Part shown: piece by piece, positions 45,494 to 56,600 of the stretch
Numbering within the stretch: position 1 is the first letter of the stretch
How the letters are laid out: each line of letters starts with the position of its first letter
NCBI GenBank assembly: GCA_021234155.1
Contig: JAJEKV010000016.1
Span: 1,490,001 to 1,554,000 of the forward strand
Reading direction: 5' to 3'
From: Isoetes taiwanensis
Lineage: Eukaryota; Streptophyta; Lycopodiopsida; Isoetales; Isoetaceae
Length of the DNA: 64,000 bases
Position numbers and translations under genes: made by a program
The notes under the pieces: model-generated
Seen by the model: only the letters and a program-made list of their open reading frames with translations
What the model was told of the DNA's origin: nothing
Database searches by the model: none

Positions 45494-46222
45494 TTAGCCG
45501 AGAACACGGCTTGTAGTATTTATGGTGGGCGGTGTTTCATGTTGGGTTGATTGTCACTAGTTCTTTGTTTGGTTTTGCTGTAAGTCTCCACATTGCAAGC
45601 ACTAGTCTTGCCATCAATAATCCCCTCTAAATTTTTCCCTTTTTATCCGCTCGCACAACCCCTTTGCTAAACCTTTCACGGCCCCTTGCTTTCTGCTCTA
45701 CTTTTGTTTTCGATTCTACTCTATGAGTTTGTCCATTTTTAGATCGTAACCCAGGGTCTTGAATTATAGTCTTATCCTAAACAATCCCTACTGTATTCAC
45801 GAGTATTCTGTGGATCTCTCATAGTGGAATCCTTAATACTGATTCGTCCTCCCAACCGGTCACTCATAATCACCTGGAATTCAGATATCTATTTCAGAGC
45901 AGTCTACATTTATCCGCCAGAGACCATGTCTCAGCCAGAGGCAGTTCCCCTAGTCGGCATGGATGAGCGTCCCTTGCCATTTGGCCTGCAGAGCGGCGCT
46001 GATGTCCCCGGACGCATCGGTAGCATTGTCGAATGGTACCCCAACTAGCACTGTCTTATCCCGCTAGGTATGTTTTGTGTGCTTGTTAACCGTATTTGTT
46101 TTGTGACAGGGAATACCATGGCATTTGGTGCCAGTGCTTGTGGTCACGTCTGTTGAGAGCGGTCGGCCCACACCGCGGGCCCAGCCGGTGGATTTGCACA
46201 AACACACGGGTGTACACACTTT

Positions 46223-47549
46223 GTGGACAAGAGTGGTAGCGACCCGGATTTCCGAGGATTGACCCGCGATGGAGCTTGGGGCCACCATCAGAGCCACCAT
46301 GCAGATCAATGGTGGCCCACAGACAGACATTCCGGGCCGAGGGGTGCAACCCCGCGAATTGCAGAGAGAGTGGTGTCCGAGCGGGAGAGGGCTGCAAAAC
46401 GTCGAGAAGATCCCGCAAAAGCCGCATTATGATGGAGGCCGCGCCGACATAGAGAGGCGAGGAGACAAGGCGCCAACAACGATCGCCCTACAAAGATGTC
46501 CTTACCCGGCGGCCCTAGAAACCTTCCCCGAGGGGCCGGGCGCCATGTTTTATGAGGCCAAAGACACAAAGACAAAGTGGAGCGCTTGAGAGGATGCAAA
46601 CCCTATCATGAAGGTCGCATTAGAGTCAGAGCTAGTGGCACAGGTGGCGTTCAGCAGGAAGACTGGACCGCACATGCTATGCTCAATGACTGGGCCATTG
46701 CACAGAGGATCGCTGGCCATTTGCCCACAGAGGAGGAGTTGCTAGCTGAGCTCCACAGGATACGGGCGTCTCAGCCAGGTTACGATGGGGAGACATCTTT
46801 GCCACCAGTTTCTTTGGATATGAGCATCCACACTCCAACTGATCCCTCCTTCGCCCGGGAGGTGAGTGACTTGGCAGCCGACGGGGAAGAGTTCGGTCAA
46901 AGAGGTAGGGACCAGGTCAGATCCAGCCCCCACTCATGAGACATGTCCGCTGCCGGCCGATCTGTACATGGCCACCCCTCCTTCCATAGGGCGCCTGCGC
47001 GGTGACAGGGCTGACCCGCCGAGGGGTCGCCAGGTCCTCGATGATATCATGAGGACGGCGATGGCAGGCACGGGCATGGCACACACCTTGACTTCGCCAT
47101 TTCCGCCTGATCGCAATGTCGAGGGAGCAGAGGCATGGATAAGAGACCGAGCACGCGGTTTTTTCATGTACCACGCCGGGAGAGTTCGGACAGCACACCA
47201 TCCGAGCTACCGGTGTGTGTACCCATTCGAGGATGGTCTCAGCCCCACAGACGGTCGGCACAGTTCCCAGAGCACTTACAGATCCCGGCTAGGTTACATC
47301 TTCAGTCCCTTTTCTGGGAAGAGGTTAGGGTGTTCACGCACTTTTACGGCCAGCAGATCACCGAACACCTTGCCATGGTTGCGAGCAGGGCGTCAGATGG
47401 TGCGGCGACTTGGATATTGCAAGAGGGCGCTGGGCCAAGATGCGCGTACAACTAACATCGACCTCCTCGAGGCGTCGCCCACGATGGGCGGTGGGAGGAG
47501 GGGCACATTCGAAAGTGTTGATGAGATGCGGTGTCGGGTTTATGTTTAG
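46223..47549 (+). pseudogene. Unknown protein frames opposite the transposase
   Basis: A series of plus-strand frames looks coding but needs shifts: 46223-46432 (with IAERVVSERERAAKRREDP), 46577-46939 (WTAHAMLNDWAIAQRI, LPTEEELLAELHRIRASQ), 46866-47250 (GRQVLDDIMRTAMAG, NVEGAEAWIRDRARGFF), and 47135-47455 (RLHLQSLFWEEVRVFTHFY). The order and amphipathic character suggest one gene of at least 350 codons with introns or frameshifts. I recognise no family. Being convergent with the transposase in the same insert, it may be an accessory gene of the element. Confidence 0.4.
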
Positions 47550-49005
47550 TTTGTATGGATCGTGAAATCGACCCTTTGGATGTGCTTGTATGTAGCGTGT
47601 TGCGGCGGATGCTTGGAGAGGCTGAAAGGCCGTGATTTGTTGATGATAGACCCCCCGCTACTATCGCGACTATGTTCGGTCGGTGTCGGGGAAACGTCCC
47701 TCCCAGGAGTCGTCTCCCACCTTCTTCCCGTGAGCATTCGCTCAAGACAAAGGCGAAGCGCTATCTTCGGGGCATGTCGTTGGTGCCCCTCGTCGGGCCT
47801 CCACGCCGCGAGCATGTAAAACACTGGGTACCCCACACCCCCGGCAATCGGTACAACCGCTCCGTACAGGGGAAACTTCCACAGATTTGTACAGAAGGTT
47901 GAATCCATGGCCCAACCACCGCCGGCGCTCCATCTCACAGCAGCCTCCAACATCCTGTCATCTTGGATGACTAGGATCCATGGTCGGTCCAACGGCTCGG
48001 CAGCATGCGGATTCCAGGGCTGGTGAAAAATCACCTTCCCGGAGGCTTTCCAATCGTCAATCCCGCTCTCGAGGCTTTCCCAGTCCGTACCCAAACTCCC
48101 GCCTACGAGGTGCAATGTGGATAGATAAAATGATAAAATATTTACGGTGCATATCCAGAATGACAAAGTTGAGCGAGAACTTCAAATTCATTACTATTCC
48201 AAAAACTAAGCATTCTCTTAAATCTACAACAACATCACTGTTCCACAGTAAAAGAATTTTCAGTGGAGCTTACCGAGTATTCTCTGCCGGTAGGCCAATT
48301 GCCACACATCCTCCTGCGCCATCGTGAAGCGGTATGTGACTCTCTCAACTGGGTTTACTGTCGTACGTATTTGTGGTCGCCGCAGACCGATTTCCCATTC
48401 CTCTGAAATCTTTTCAAACGTGGCAGTGGGGGACCGATGGGTGCTTCCATTCAAGTGGCCCATGGCAACCAACTGGCTCCAAAACTCCACGTAAGGGACC
48501 AACTTATGAGGCCCAGTTACGCGCCGATACAGCCAACCGTTGGAGTCATCGTCAACTGCAAACTCCTCACAATATGCAGCCCATTGGTACATCAACCTGA
48601 CATGGTGCTCGATGGGTGGCCTCCCGCTTCTCTGCGAGACCGGGGGCAAGCGGGGATCAGCAGCACTTATTTCGGACGGGTGGGGAACATAGTGTTGTTG
48701 TAGGCACAGCCTCATCAACCCATACACAGACTCATTGAGGGCATAACCACCCTGAGGGGCAACATGGAGCCATTGAACTGGGTCCGGGTAGAGACCGGCC
48801 AGTTCATGTACAAGTAGTTCTTGGGAATTTTGGCTGGGAGTAACTTGTGGAGCAACCTGACCAGGCGGGTTCCGTGCGTCGTCTACATTATCCCCGTGTG
48901 TCCTCCTCAGGACATTGTGTCATCCTCGGTGTCTAAAAGGTCATACTCACTATCATTTTCATCTGACATCTCACTGACTGAGTCGTCAGTGACTACCTCT
49001 GCCAT
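47546..49005 (-). pseudogene. MULE-like transposase gene, two exons visible
   Basis: The start is placed at 49005, where an acidic N-terminus begins (MAEVVTDDSVSEMSDENDSE). A frame change near 48905 is needed to reach the stretch with LAGLYPDPVQWLHVAPQGGY. Exon 1 then runs open to 48274. A 171-bp intron (48273-48103) starts GTAAGC and ends CGTAG, and the joined frame continues in phase. Exon 2 has WILVIQDDRMLEAAVRWS and WAMDSTFCTN...PLYGAVVP, matching the first catalytic block of MULE transposases (the D of MDSTF near 47905). After about 47700 the frame changes and the rest of the catalytic core and the SWIM finger are not clear. It is probably inactive. Confidence 0.6.
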
Positions 49006-49756
49006 TCTCCTGCACTCTACTTGGAAGACAAATATAAACTACTGCAGCAAAGTGCACCTGCTCTAGCAACTGCGCCTGCTCTAGCACCGACGATCTCGAA
49101 TAGATATCGAGGTACTGATTTGAACATGAACACAAGCCCTGAGTACAAACCTATACATACATTGGGGTCTTTACAAAACACAAATATGAATTACGAAGCA
49201 ACACATTATACTACTTGTTTCCCATTCATAAAAAATATTATACATTGTTTTTGTCCATTCTGATGACTAGACAATTTGATGCAACGACTTGCATCATTAT
49301 CTGCACATCCAACATTGTTTCATCTTAATATGGCTCGGTGAGCCATTCTACCAGTCATTCCCCGCAGGGAACGCCGGACGTTAAAGCAATCGAAGCTCCC
49401 TTTCACTCATCCTGCAACGGCGGTGAAAGGAGCGGGAGGAGTAGGGGGATTCTTTGTCCCTTAGAGGAGGAGAAGGAGGAAGCGGGGATTACGGAGATGT
49501 CCCTAGTAGGAAGAGGAGGAGGAGCATTACTTGCTAGAAGGGACACATCGTCGCGAAGACGGTCTTCAAGCTGGCGGACCATTGTAACAAAAAGCGGCCA
49601 AGAAGAATGGCTTGATTTTTCCACGAAATTGACAATATCAAGCAATTTCCCTGCCATTGTTAGAATGAAACATTTTAACAAAATATGGACCACAACAAGA
49701 AAAAAACTGCCACCAAGTTTATAACAGAAACTCACTTCAGCGAATAGAAACTCCTT

Positions 49757-49828
49757 GATGCGGAGATTGGCTTCAAAATGGTGAAGATGCGGAGATTGGC
49801 TTCAAAATGCGGAGATTGGCTTCAAAAT
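49757..49828 (+). repeat. Short tandem repeat GCGGAGATTGGCTTCAAAAT, three copies
   Basis: The 20-base unit appears three times in a row, the first two separated by GGTGAAGAT. It lies inside the GC-rich insertion. Confidence 0.7.
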
Positions 49829-49964
49829 GTTCGACTTAACAATGGTGAAGAAGGGTCGACTCCAGCACATATATATACTCTACATTTTCGAATCCTGGCA
49901 CTACGGCAAAAATATTCTTTCAAAATATTCTTTCTTGGATTTGGGTGCACCGAAAGTGTCGATG

Positions 49965-50475
49965 GTGGCCCTGGATTCGCTTGGGCGAACCCGGTAGGGT
50001 GGCCGGGTGTGCCCTGCCATCGGGTACCGCCACGCACGGGCTCTGCCACCGGGATTCGGGCCTGGGCGAACCCGGTAAGGGTGGCCCGAGGCGCCCGCCA
50101 TCGGGGTACCGCCGCGATGCAGGCTCGCCACCTAGGATTAGCACAGGCGAACCGGTAGGGTGGCGGGCACCCACCGACGCTACCGACTTCCGCCGTCATG
50201 CTCGCCACCCGGGATTCGCTGGCGAACCCGGCAGGTGGTGCACCCACTGACGCTCCTGCCAATGCTGCAGACGTAACCCGGGTTAGGGGTTCGCTTGGGC
50301 GAACCCGGCAGCAATGCCAAGTAAGCCGGCCTCCATAGCCACGTCTGCGACAGGGTTCGCCTGAGCGAATCCGGTGGGTTCGCTGAAGCGAATTCTCAGG
50401 GTTCGCCTGAGCGAATCCGGTGGGTTCGCTGAAGCGAATTCTCAGGGTTCGCTTGGGCGAACCCAGTTGGATGGC
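49965..50475. repeat. Array of GC-rich hairpins around TTCGC/GCGAA
   Basis: At least eight short inverted repeats follow one another. The best is GGGTTCGCTTGGGCGAACCC near 50287, with an 8-bp stem and 4-base loop. Related forms are TTCGCCTGAGCGAA and TTCGCTGAAGCGAA in the doubled unit at about 50355-50445. Spacers carry GGTAGGGTGGCC-type repeats. The array forms the right end of the insertion. Confidence 0.7.
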
Positions 50476-50506
50476 CAACTTCCTTTCGGGTGCCATTCGA
50501 AGCACC

Positions 50507-50931
50507 GCTCACTGCCACTCCTGTACCCGTGGTTGAAGTAACCTCCAGTAGTTGTAGTGAACATAATACATCCAAACCGATTTCCTAATAGCATAGTATG
50601 AAGTTACAGTTACTTAGCATAAGAAAGCACCTAACATATAGAAAATGATAGTACCTTTGCTGTTGTTCCAATTCCCAGCCCAAAGAGACATGGAAGTTAT
50701 GAGTTCCCTTGGTTGAAAAGTGTAGTCATAGTAGCTACCTTCAGGATTGCCGAACCACGTTCCTTTGTTCTCTGTCTCGCCCGTCATCCACAGTCTTATA
50801 GCCTTCATCCTTTCATTCACTACCCATACACGTATTTTAGAAATGACCTTACCTTCAGGCCAGGTCTTGTACTCCGAAAGAGTACCACCACTGTTCCAAC
50901 CAACCACGCTGATATCTCCAATGACAGACAT
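50507..50931 (-). pseudogene. Aerolysin-like pore-forming protein, copy C, lectin exon and start of exon 2
   Basis: Exon 1 (50931-50655) is open and encodes the lectin-like N-terminus. The intron (50654-50585) has GT-AG borders, and exon 2 starts at 50584 but is interrupted at 50507 by the insertion. The remainder is at 44352-44928. Transcription from the intact promoter could at most give the lectin part joined to insertion sequence. Confidence 0.8.
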
Positions 50932-51020
50932 ATTGGCAAATGCGAGAAGGAGAAATCAAAGGAGTGGCGAACAAACGAAGAAGAGCTGAAACATAGCCCT
51001 GAAACGAACTGCCGCAGCAT

Positions 51021-51030
51021 CTTATATAAG
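51021..51030 (-). promoter_or_regulatory. TATA box of copy C
   Basis: CTTATATAAG lies 90 bp upstream of the copy C start, in the same context as the other copies. Confidence 0.6.
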
Positions 51031-51078
51031 GCCGGCAATGGCAATCCCTACAGAAATAAAGAAACATGGTAAAAGTTT

Positions 51079-51215
51079 CACGTGGGATTCTAACTTATTC
51101 AAAAGAAACGTGGTAAAAGTTTCACGTGGGATTCTATTCAGAAGCTCTTTAGTTTCACACTTTCACACTATTCAAGCAAGTTTCTGTTTCTAGAAGCCGA
51201 TTTAGTTGCCACGTG
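51079..51215. promoter_or_regulatory. Three G-boxes upstream of copy C
   Basis: CACGTG occurs at 51079-51084, 51123-51128 and 51210-51215. The first two lie in a local duplication of GTAAAAGTTTCACGTGGGATTCTA. Copy A has one such box, and copy B has only a mutated one in its proximal promoter. Confidence 0.45.
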
Positions 51216-52589
51216 TGGAAAACGTTGTCTGGCACCGACTTACAATAAACTCACAATAAAGAAGTTGGTTCGTGAAGAGATGCACTGCAAATGAAAAAAA
51301 CATCTCTAATTGTTCTAAACGACATTATGAACTAGAAGCCATGCCGCCATACCAAACATGGTTTCATTTTCCCCAATAAAACTTCCAATCAGCCATGCCA
51401 TACCAAACGCGGTAATTTAAACGAAGAAGAACTAAAGAAAGGAATGCCTTGGTGAAGCGGGAAATGATTTGAAAATTATATGTGTGCTTCCTGCTATCTA
51501 ATCCTATCCTATATTATAATGTTATAGAAACGTGTGCCCGGCGATGCCGGGCATTACTCGTGGACGTGTGGAATGGATAGACATAATAAGATATGTAGGT
51601 TCCTGAGCATTGCTCACATTTAAAAGGACATCGTGGGATATGGTTAGATCTTAATCTAACACCAGCTCAGCTTGAAGCAAGAAGAAGGGAATGGCTTAAA
51701 GTGAGGAAAATGGTTTCTGAACATTTTTTATTTGTTTGAATGATGATGTGGCCTTACAAACCGCAAATATGCACCTCGCTATGATTAGGAATTCAAGACC
51801 CTGCAGTTTTGTACATGGAATATTGGAAGGTTTACAGCCAACTGCACGAAGATTTTCACTGGTCTGGCCTTCAATTCCTAGAAAAACCAATTTGTTTTCC
51901 GATTAGAGGATGTCAATGAATGAATCTAATAGACCATAATTGCAATTAAATGAACTTAAATTGTCTGAATCAACTGTAACTCTGGCGCCTACTTTTAACT
52001 GGCTTTCTTGGCAGCATCTGTAGTTCCTGCACGGTTAAATTCCAGCATGTAAAATGTAGCAGTTTGACTTTTGAAATTTGCTACAGAGACCCCTCCAGGC
52101 CCACAAAGCCCTTGCTCTGCTATAATGCATATGTACTCTTAATTGGCATTTTTCTAATGGCATGATATCCATGAAAGTTTGTAGCTTGCAAGTGAAGTTA
52201 TCCTGATCTATAAGCAGAGATGGAGCAAATACGACAATGTAATGCATTGAAAAAAATGCATATCACAGCCAAATCTGACAATTAATTACAATAATGTAAA
52301 GTTTGAGATCCAAATTCATGCGCTTTTGTCTGGGTATTGGTGCGAGCTGGAGGAAAGTGTGGATTACCTTTGGCACTACCAACATGTAACTTCCAAGTAC
52401 TCACGGCATCATAGCAGTACCTGGCAAAAAAAAAAAACAACTTTAGGCTGCTAGTTTAGTTAAGCTACGCTACGAAATGCATTAAAAAAACCATAAGCCA
52501 AAGGAAAATCACCACAACAGTTTGTTGCTGAAGATAATGTTATTATTGAAATGGCCTTAAGCAACATGTTCAAATCCATCCATTATCTT

Positions 52590-52655
52590 CTTTCTTATTT
52601 TTGGAGTGTGTTGGTTTTTGTGCCAGCCGCATGTAACGCCGCATGCGGCGTTCCC
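52590..52655 (+). repeat. Repeat with palindrome AACGCCGCATGCGGCGTT, copy 1
   Basis: A stretch with GTGTTGGTTTTTGTGCCAG and the perfect 18-bp palindrome at about 52632-52649 recurs in opposite orientation at about 59665-59740. Confidence 0.6.
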
Positions 52656-53321
52656 ATCGTCTTGCGGCCCCCCTCTGGCATCCAGCTTTCCCGCGGGATC
52701 CCAGTTGACGATATTAAATCTTCCCTCTGCGGCTGAGGAAATTCAATGGGGTAGGGAATTCGAATTGGCTGCCAGCATTGAATAGGAAATCTAGAGTGAA
52801 GGAAGGACGGCAGCCTGTCTACGACATTTGGGTTTAGCTTATTGCGCCTCAACAAATCTGCCGTCTCATTTGCCCATCTCATTACCGTCTCATTGCAGTA
52901 GGCCGGATCATTGCAGTAAGCCGGATCAGAAGCAGGTAAAGCACAAAGGACGATTCAAGCTTGTTGTGATTGTGCAAAAAACTAACTATTCTTTTTCTTT
53001 TGTGTAGCTTGAGGAGTGCTTAGAGGCGCCAGCTTGCTGCTCTATGAAATTTCCCAGACCCACGATTCTCTATTCTTCTCTGTCTTATTTTGGGGCTTCA
53101 ACTGGTTCTCATTTTGGCATCAAGGCTCGGTTAAATCTTGGAAACGTGAGTAGAGCATATCATTGATAGGCTTGCTTGGTCGGATCTTCTCAAAACTGAT
53201 GAAGAAATGTTTATTTCAGGATTCAAAGCATTTGGAGTTGCTTCTGGAGCCAGTCTTCCAGGGTAAGATTCGTCACAGGGTTTTATTTTATCATGAGTTT
53301 TAACCGTTTGTACTTTTACAG

Positions 53322-53630
53322 AAGACCTTGAGTTTGGATTGGAGTTGCTCTTTCGCTTCTCCTTCTCTGGTGGCCTCTTCTTGCCAGAGCTCTTCCTCCG
53401 TTGAAACATTTTCAGGTGTGAATTTTTTCCCACAGGATAAATTGCGGAGCCTTGCCTGCCAATCGACAGAGGAAAAATGCGTTTTGGAATGTCTGAAAGA
53501 TTGTTCTTGCACTGGAGCTGTGTACAGAAGAGATGGCATGTCCTGTTCTGTCACAGATCAGTCTCCTGAATTGAATGCTTTTTCTGCTGCAAATGAGGTT
53601 GAATTGAATGCTTTTTCTGCTGCAAATGAG
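53322..53630 (+). pseudogene. Captured exon with PAN/apple-like domain
   Basis: An exon-like segment with TTTTACAG before it and GTGAGT after it stays open throughout. It contains STEEKCVLECLKDCSCTGAV followed by YRRDGMSC, the cysteine pattern of the PAN/apple domain of plant G-type lectin (S-domain) receptor kinases. The end is duplicated in frame (ELNAFSAANEV twice). There is no lectin or kinase domain nearby. It lies inside Helitron 2, so capture is the likely explanation. Confidence 0.5.
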
Positions 53631-56600
53631 GTGAGTTTTATAAGGATGGAACATGCAAATCGAAGGGAATTTTGAAACCATGGTCTTTAAACTGTATATT
53701 TAGCTCCAGCTATGAATGAAATATTTTAACTTAAACACATGATCTCTCTTTTACATTCTGCCATGCTAGGCATTTTAAATAAAAGATTTGACATATTAGA
53801 TAAATGTAAAGTGGCCAGTAATGATTTAACAAGTGGCTAAGCAGGGTCCAGCTCTATAAATAGTAAGGTAATCATCATGACATTTCTTTATCCAGCATTC
53901 TGATTTACAAAAATTAAGGCCCCACTGAGTGATATCACTCATGAAGATGCCTAATATTTGTTGGTTCGTTTCTCAATGCAGTACAAACAGGAGCAACAGG
54001 TCGTTTTGGGCTTCCAAGGGTCGGATTAGAATCATTCTACTGGAGGTGAGGCACTCCATGATTTGATCTCATTTATGCTATAGGTGTCATTTTTGGCGAA
54101 AGGTTTCGTCCACGACTGGTATTTTTGTTAGAGTATGACTTTGTGGCATCAGGCGTTAACGTGCAAAATATTTCTTTTGCTGCATGGTTCAGTGGAAACA
54201 AAAATAGGTGTGACTGCCATTTTTCAGATGTGAATTGACCCAGCTTCCATTATATGCACTGAGTAAATCATTCTTTATGCTTTGTCCTAAATTTTAGCTC
54301 CTATGCTTATGTAAAAACGTTTTTGGTGCAGGCGTCTTGCAGGAAAAGTTTTGAACATAAGGATAAAGCTTTCTGCCAGCTTTCTTGCTGCTGGCTTTAG
54401 GTAACTGCATCGTAATCCTAAAGCTTTTATATGGATGAAACTCTTTCTTCGTTAATGCATATCGAAAGCCATAAATGAAGAGCACTTGATCTAGGTAGGA
54501 AATTCATCCATTCCATTTATGGTCTGTAAACTTTAAATTTATTGCAGAGGCAGCATGCCACTGTTTGGTCAGCCTTCTCCTTTGTTGTCTTTACAAAGTT
54601 TAAGTCTCAGTGTTACATGCATAGAACAGGCATTATGAAAGCTACTAGGCATAAGACACCCATATTGATGTCTTATACATGTGCTTCAATAGTAGCAACA
54701 TTATACTGCAGGCAATTTCCAAAATGGCCTATAAACGAAGAGGTACTTGAACTCTTTTTAAGCTTCTAACTATAAAAATGAAGATTTACCCCTGCTTAGA
54801 TTTGCAGCATTCCATTTTTTGATCTAGCATGTGCAACGAGTTTAATATAGCTTCATATCATTTGCATCACAGGTGCGTTTTGTAATTTCGACATACAGGT
54901 AAGGAATTCAATTTGTCAATCAATCCAGAAATTTGGGATGTTCTCAAAATTGTCTGAAGCCCGAGTGTAGGTCTGCACACAGTTAAATGATTGCCAAGGA
55001 ATCTCATCCCGTTGATATTTTATTTTCTATACAATCATGTGTCCTGCTGGAGAAACTAAAGCTTGCTAAATGCAAATGAACACAAAGGCCAACTTATCTG
55101 CAGATTGTGTAAGTCTTGAACTCCTCCCTTCTGCAAGATGTCTGCACAACAGTGTAAAGACATATTCTGGTCGTGGCTAAAGGATGGTGCAGTTCAAGAT
55201 CCCTTCATATGCAATGAGTAATTTGACAAATTTCTATCTGGATTTGATCATATGGTCCTCCTTTTTTGTTCTTTACATAATTGGAATGCGTAATGCACAG
55301 TTTTAAGATCTATAGGTACAACACCATTACTGCACAACTGTATTTGAAGCATTGGAAGGTCATATCTGAACTTTTTAGTGAACTTTTTGGGGTCTTAACA
55401 TCTTTGAACAGAAGAAAAGGCTCATTGAATTCAGAGATGCAAGGGAAACCCATGCAGGTTTATTGTTGAAGGTATTTTTTATGCTGCTTGGTTAGTGGGT
55501 ACTTCGACCTGAAGGTTGATACTGGCGGAACCTCTGAGGTGGCAGCTTCCTGACCAATTTCTCCGTGACCCAAATATTTTGTTTCTACTGTATGTTGATT
55601 CTTATCCCTGTTGCTAAGTCGTATATTCATAAAGATATTCTTATCTCATGCATTTTGTGGTAAAATGTCATTTCCCCCAGACCTTTTTAATATGGATGGC
55701 TCATGGCCACTTAAAAGAGCCAAAGGCTATGTCCTGCCAGAATGATAGTATGTGTATGCAGAGAATGGCTGAAATTCTACAGATTAGAGCTCCAAGAGAG
55801 GTGATTTAACCAAACGTGCGATTCAAACTTTGCGAGTTCTTTGTAGTTGTGAACCAAATCAATATTCAACAAAATTCAGCTTGCTGGATATTAAATTCTT
55901 TGAGAGAATATTTTGCAGGAAAGGCTGTCAAAAGTTTTTGGTGTTGTGTCCATTGAAAGAAATAATGGCCATTAACACGGGCTATAAGCAGTCTAAATCC
56001 AGATATTGCAACCTCATTGCAATAGGCTAAAAAATCACAAAATTTTCATTTCTTGCATAAGAGCTATAACTCATCAATTTCTCATTTAAGTTTTGAAGAT
56101 CTCTAGCCAATGCATTTCTCCTTCAGCGAGCATTCCATATTGTCCAGCAACTATGAGACTTGACTATGATCTTGCCTGCATCATGCATCAGGGGAGGATA
56201 TTTTATGCTATCCAATTATGGATGAATATGGGTTAGGAATTTGTGCATGCAGGAATACATAGGCAATGTTACACTTTTGATGAGAACTACTAAGGTAAAT
56301 CTTGCAATTATGGCAAGTAATAGTTAATGGTCCTCACGTTTGGTGTTAAGGGACTCTTCATTTTTAAACTCAATACCCCTCAGCCCAAGATGAAAGCCAC
56401 TGACTTACCTGGTTATGTAATACAATGACTCCCCCCCTTTTTTTTTGGTGTTCCATGCCTCTCTAGCCAAAGATGAAAGAAAATAACCACTTTGGTGCTT
56501 TTAGCCTAAGATGAAAGCCAATGACCACTTCGGTTTTTAGACAATGGCTCATGTTTTTTGTGTATATTAACTACCTTGGTGCTTTTAGTGCATGCGTTAT

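Larger units (their letters stand above)
44929..50506. mobile_element. 5.6-kb GC-rich insertion (MULE-like) in copy C
   Basis: The borders are placed by comparison with copy B: homology stops after GATGAC at 44928 and resumes at GCTCACTGCC at 50507. The insert is much richer in G and C than its surroundings. It holds a MULE-like transposase gene (47546-49005, minus), a convergent set of plus-strand frames (46223-47549), a short open frame (45305-45493), a triplicated short repeat (49757-49828) and a hairpin array (49965-50475). I could not find terminal inverted repeats or a target duplication, so the assignment to Mutator-like elements rests on the transposase. Confidence 0.65.

Noticed and set aside
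46934-47261. Minus-strand frames overlapping the unknown plus-strand gene
   Set aside because: These are GC-rich shadow frames. The plus-strand frames have more coding-like composition.
49965-50475. Hairpin array as a CRISPR-like array
   Set aside because: The repeats are palindromic with repetitive spacers, in a eukaryotic transposon context, and there are no unique spacers or associated genes.
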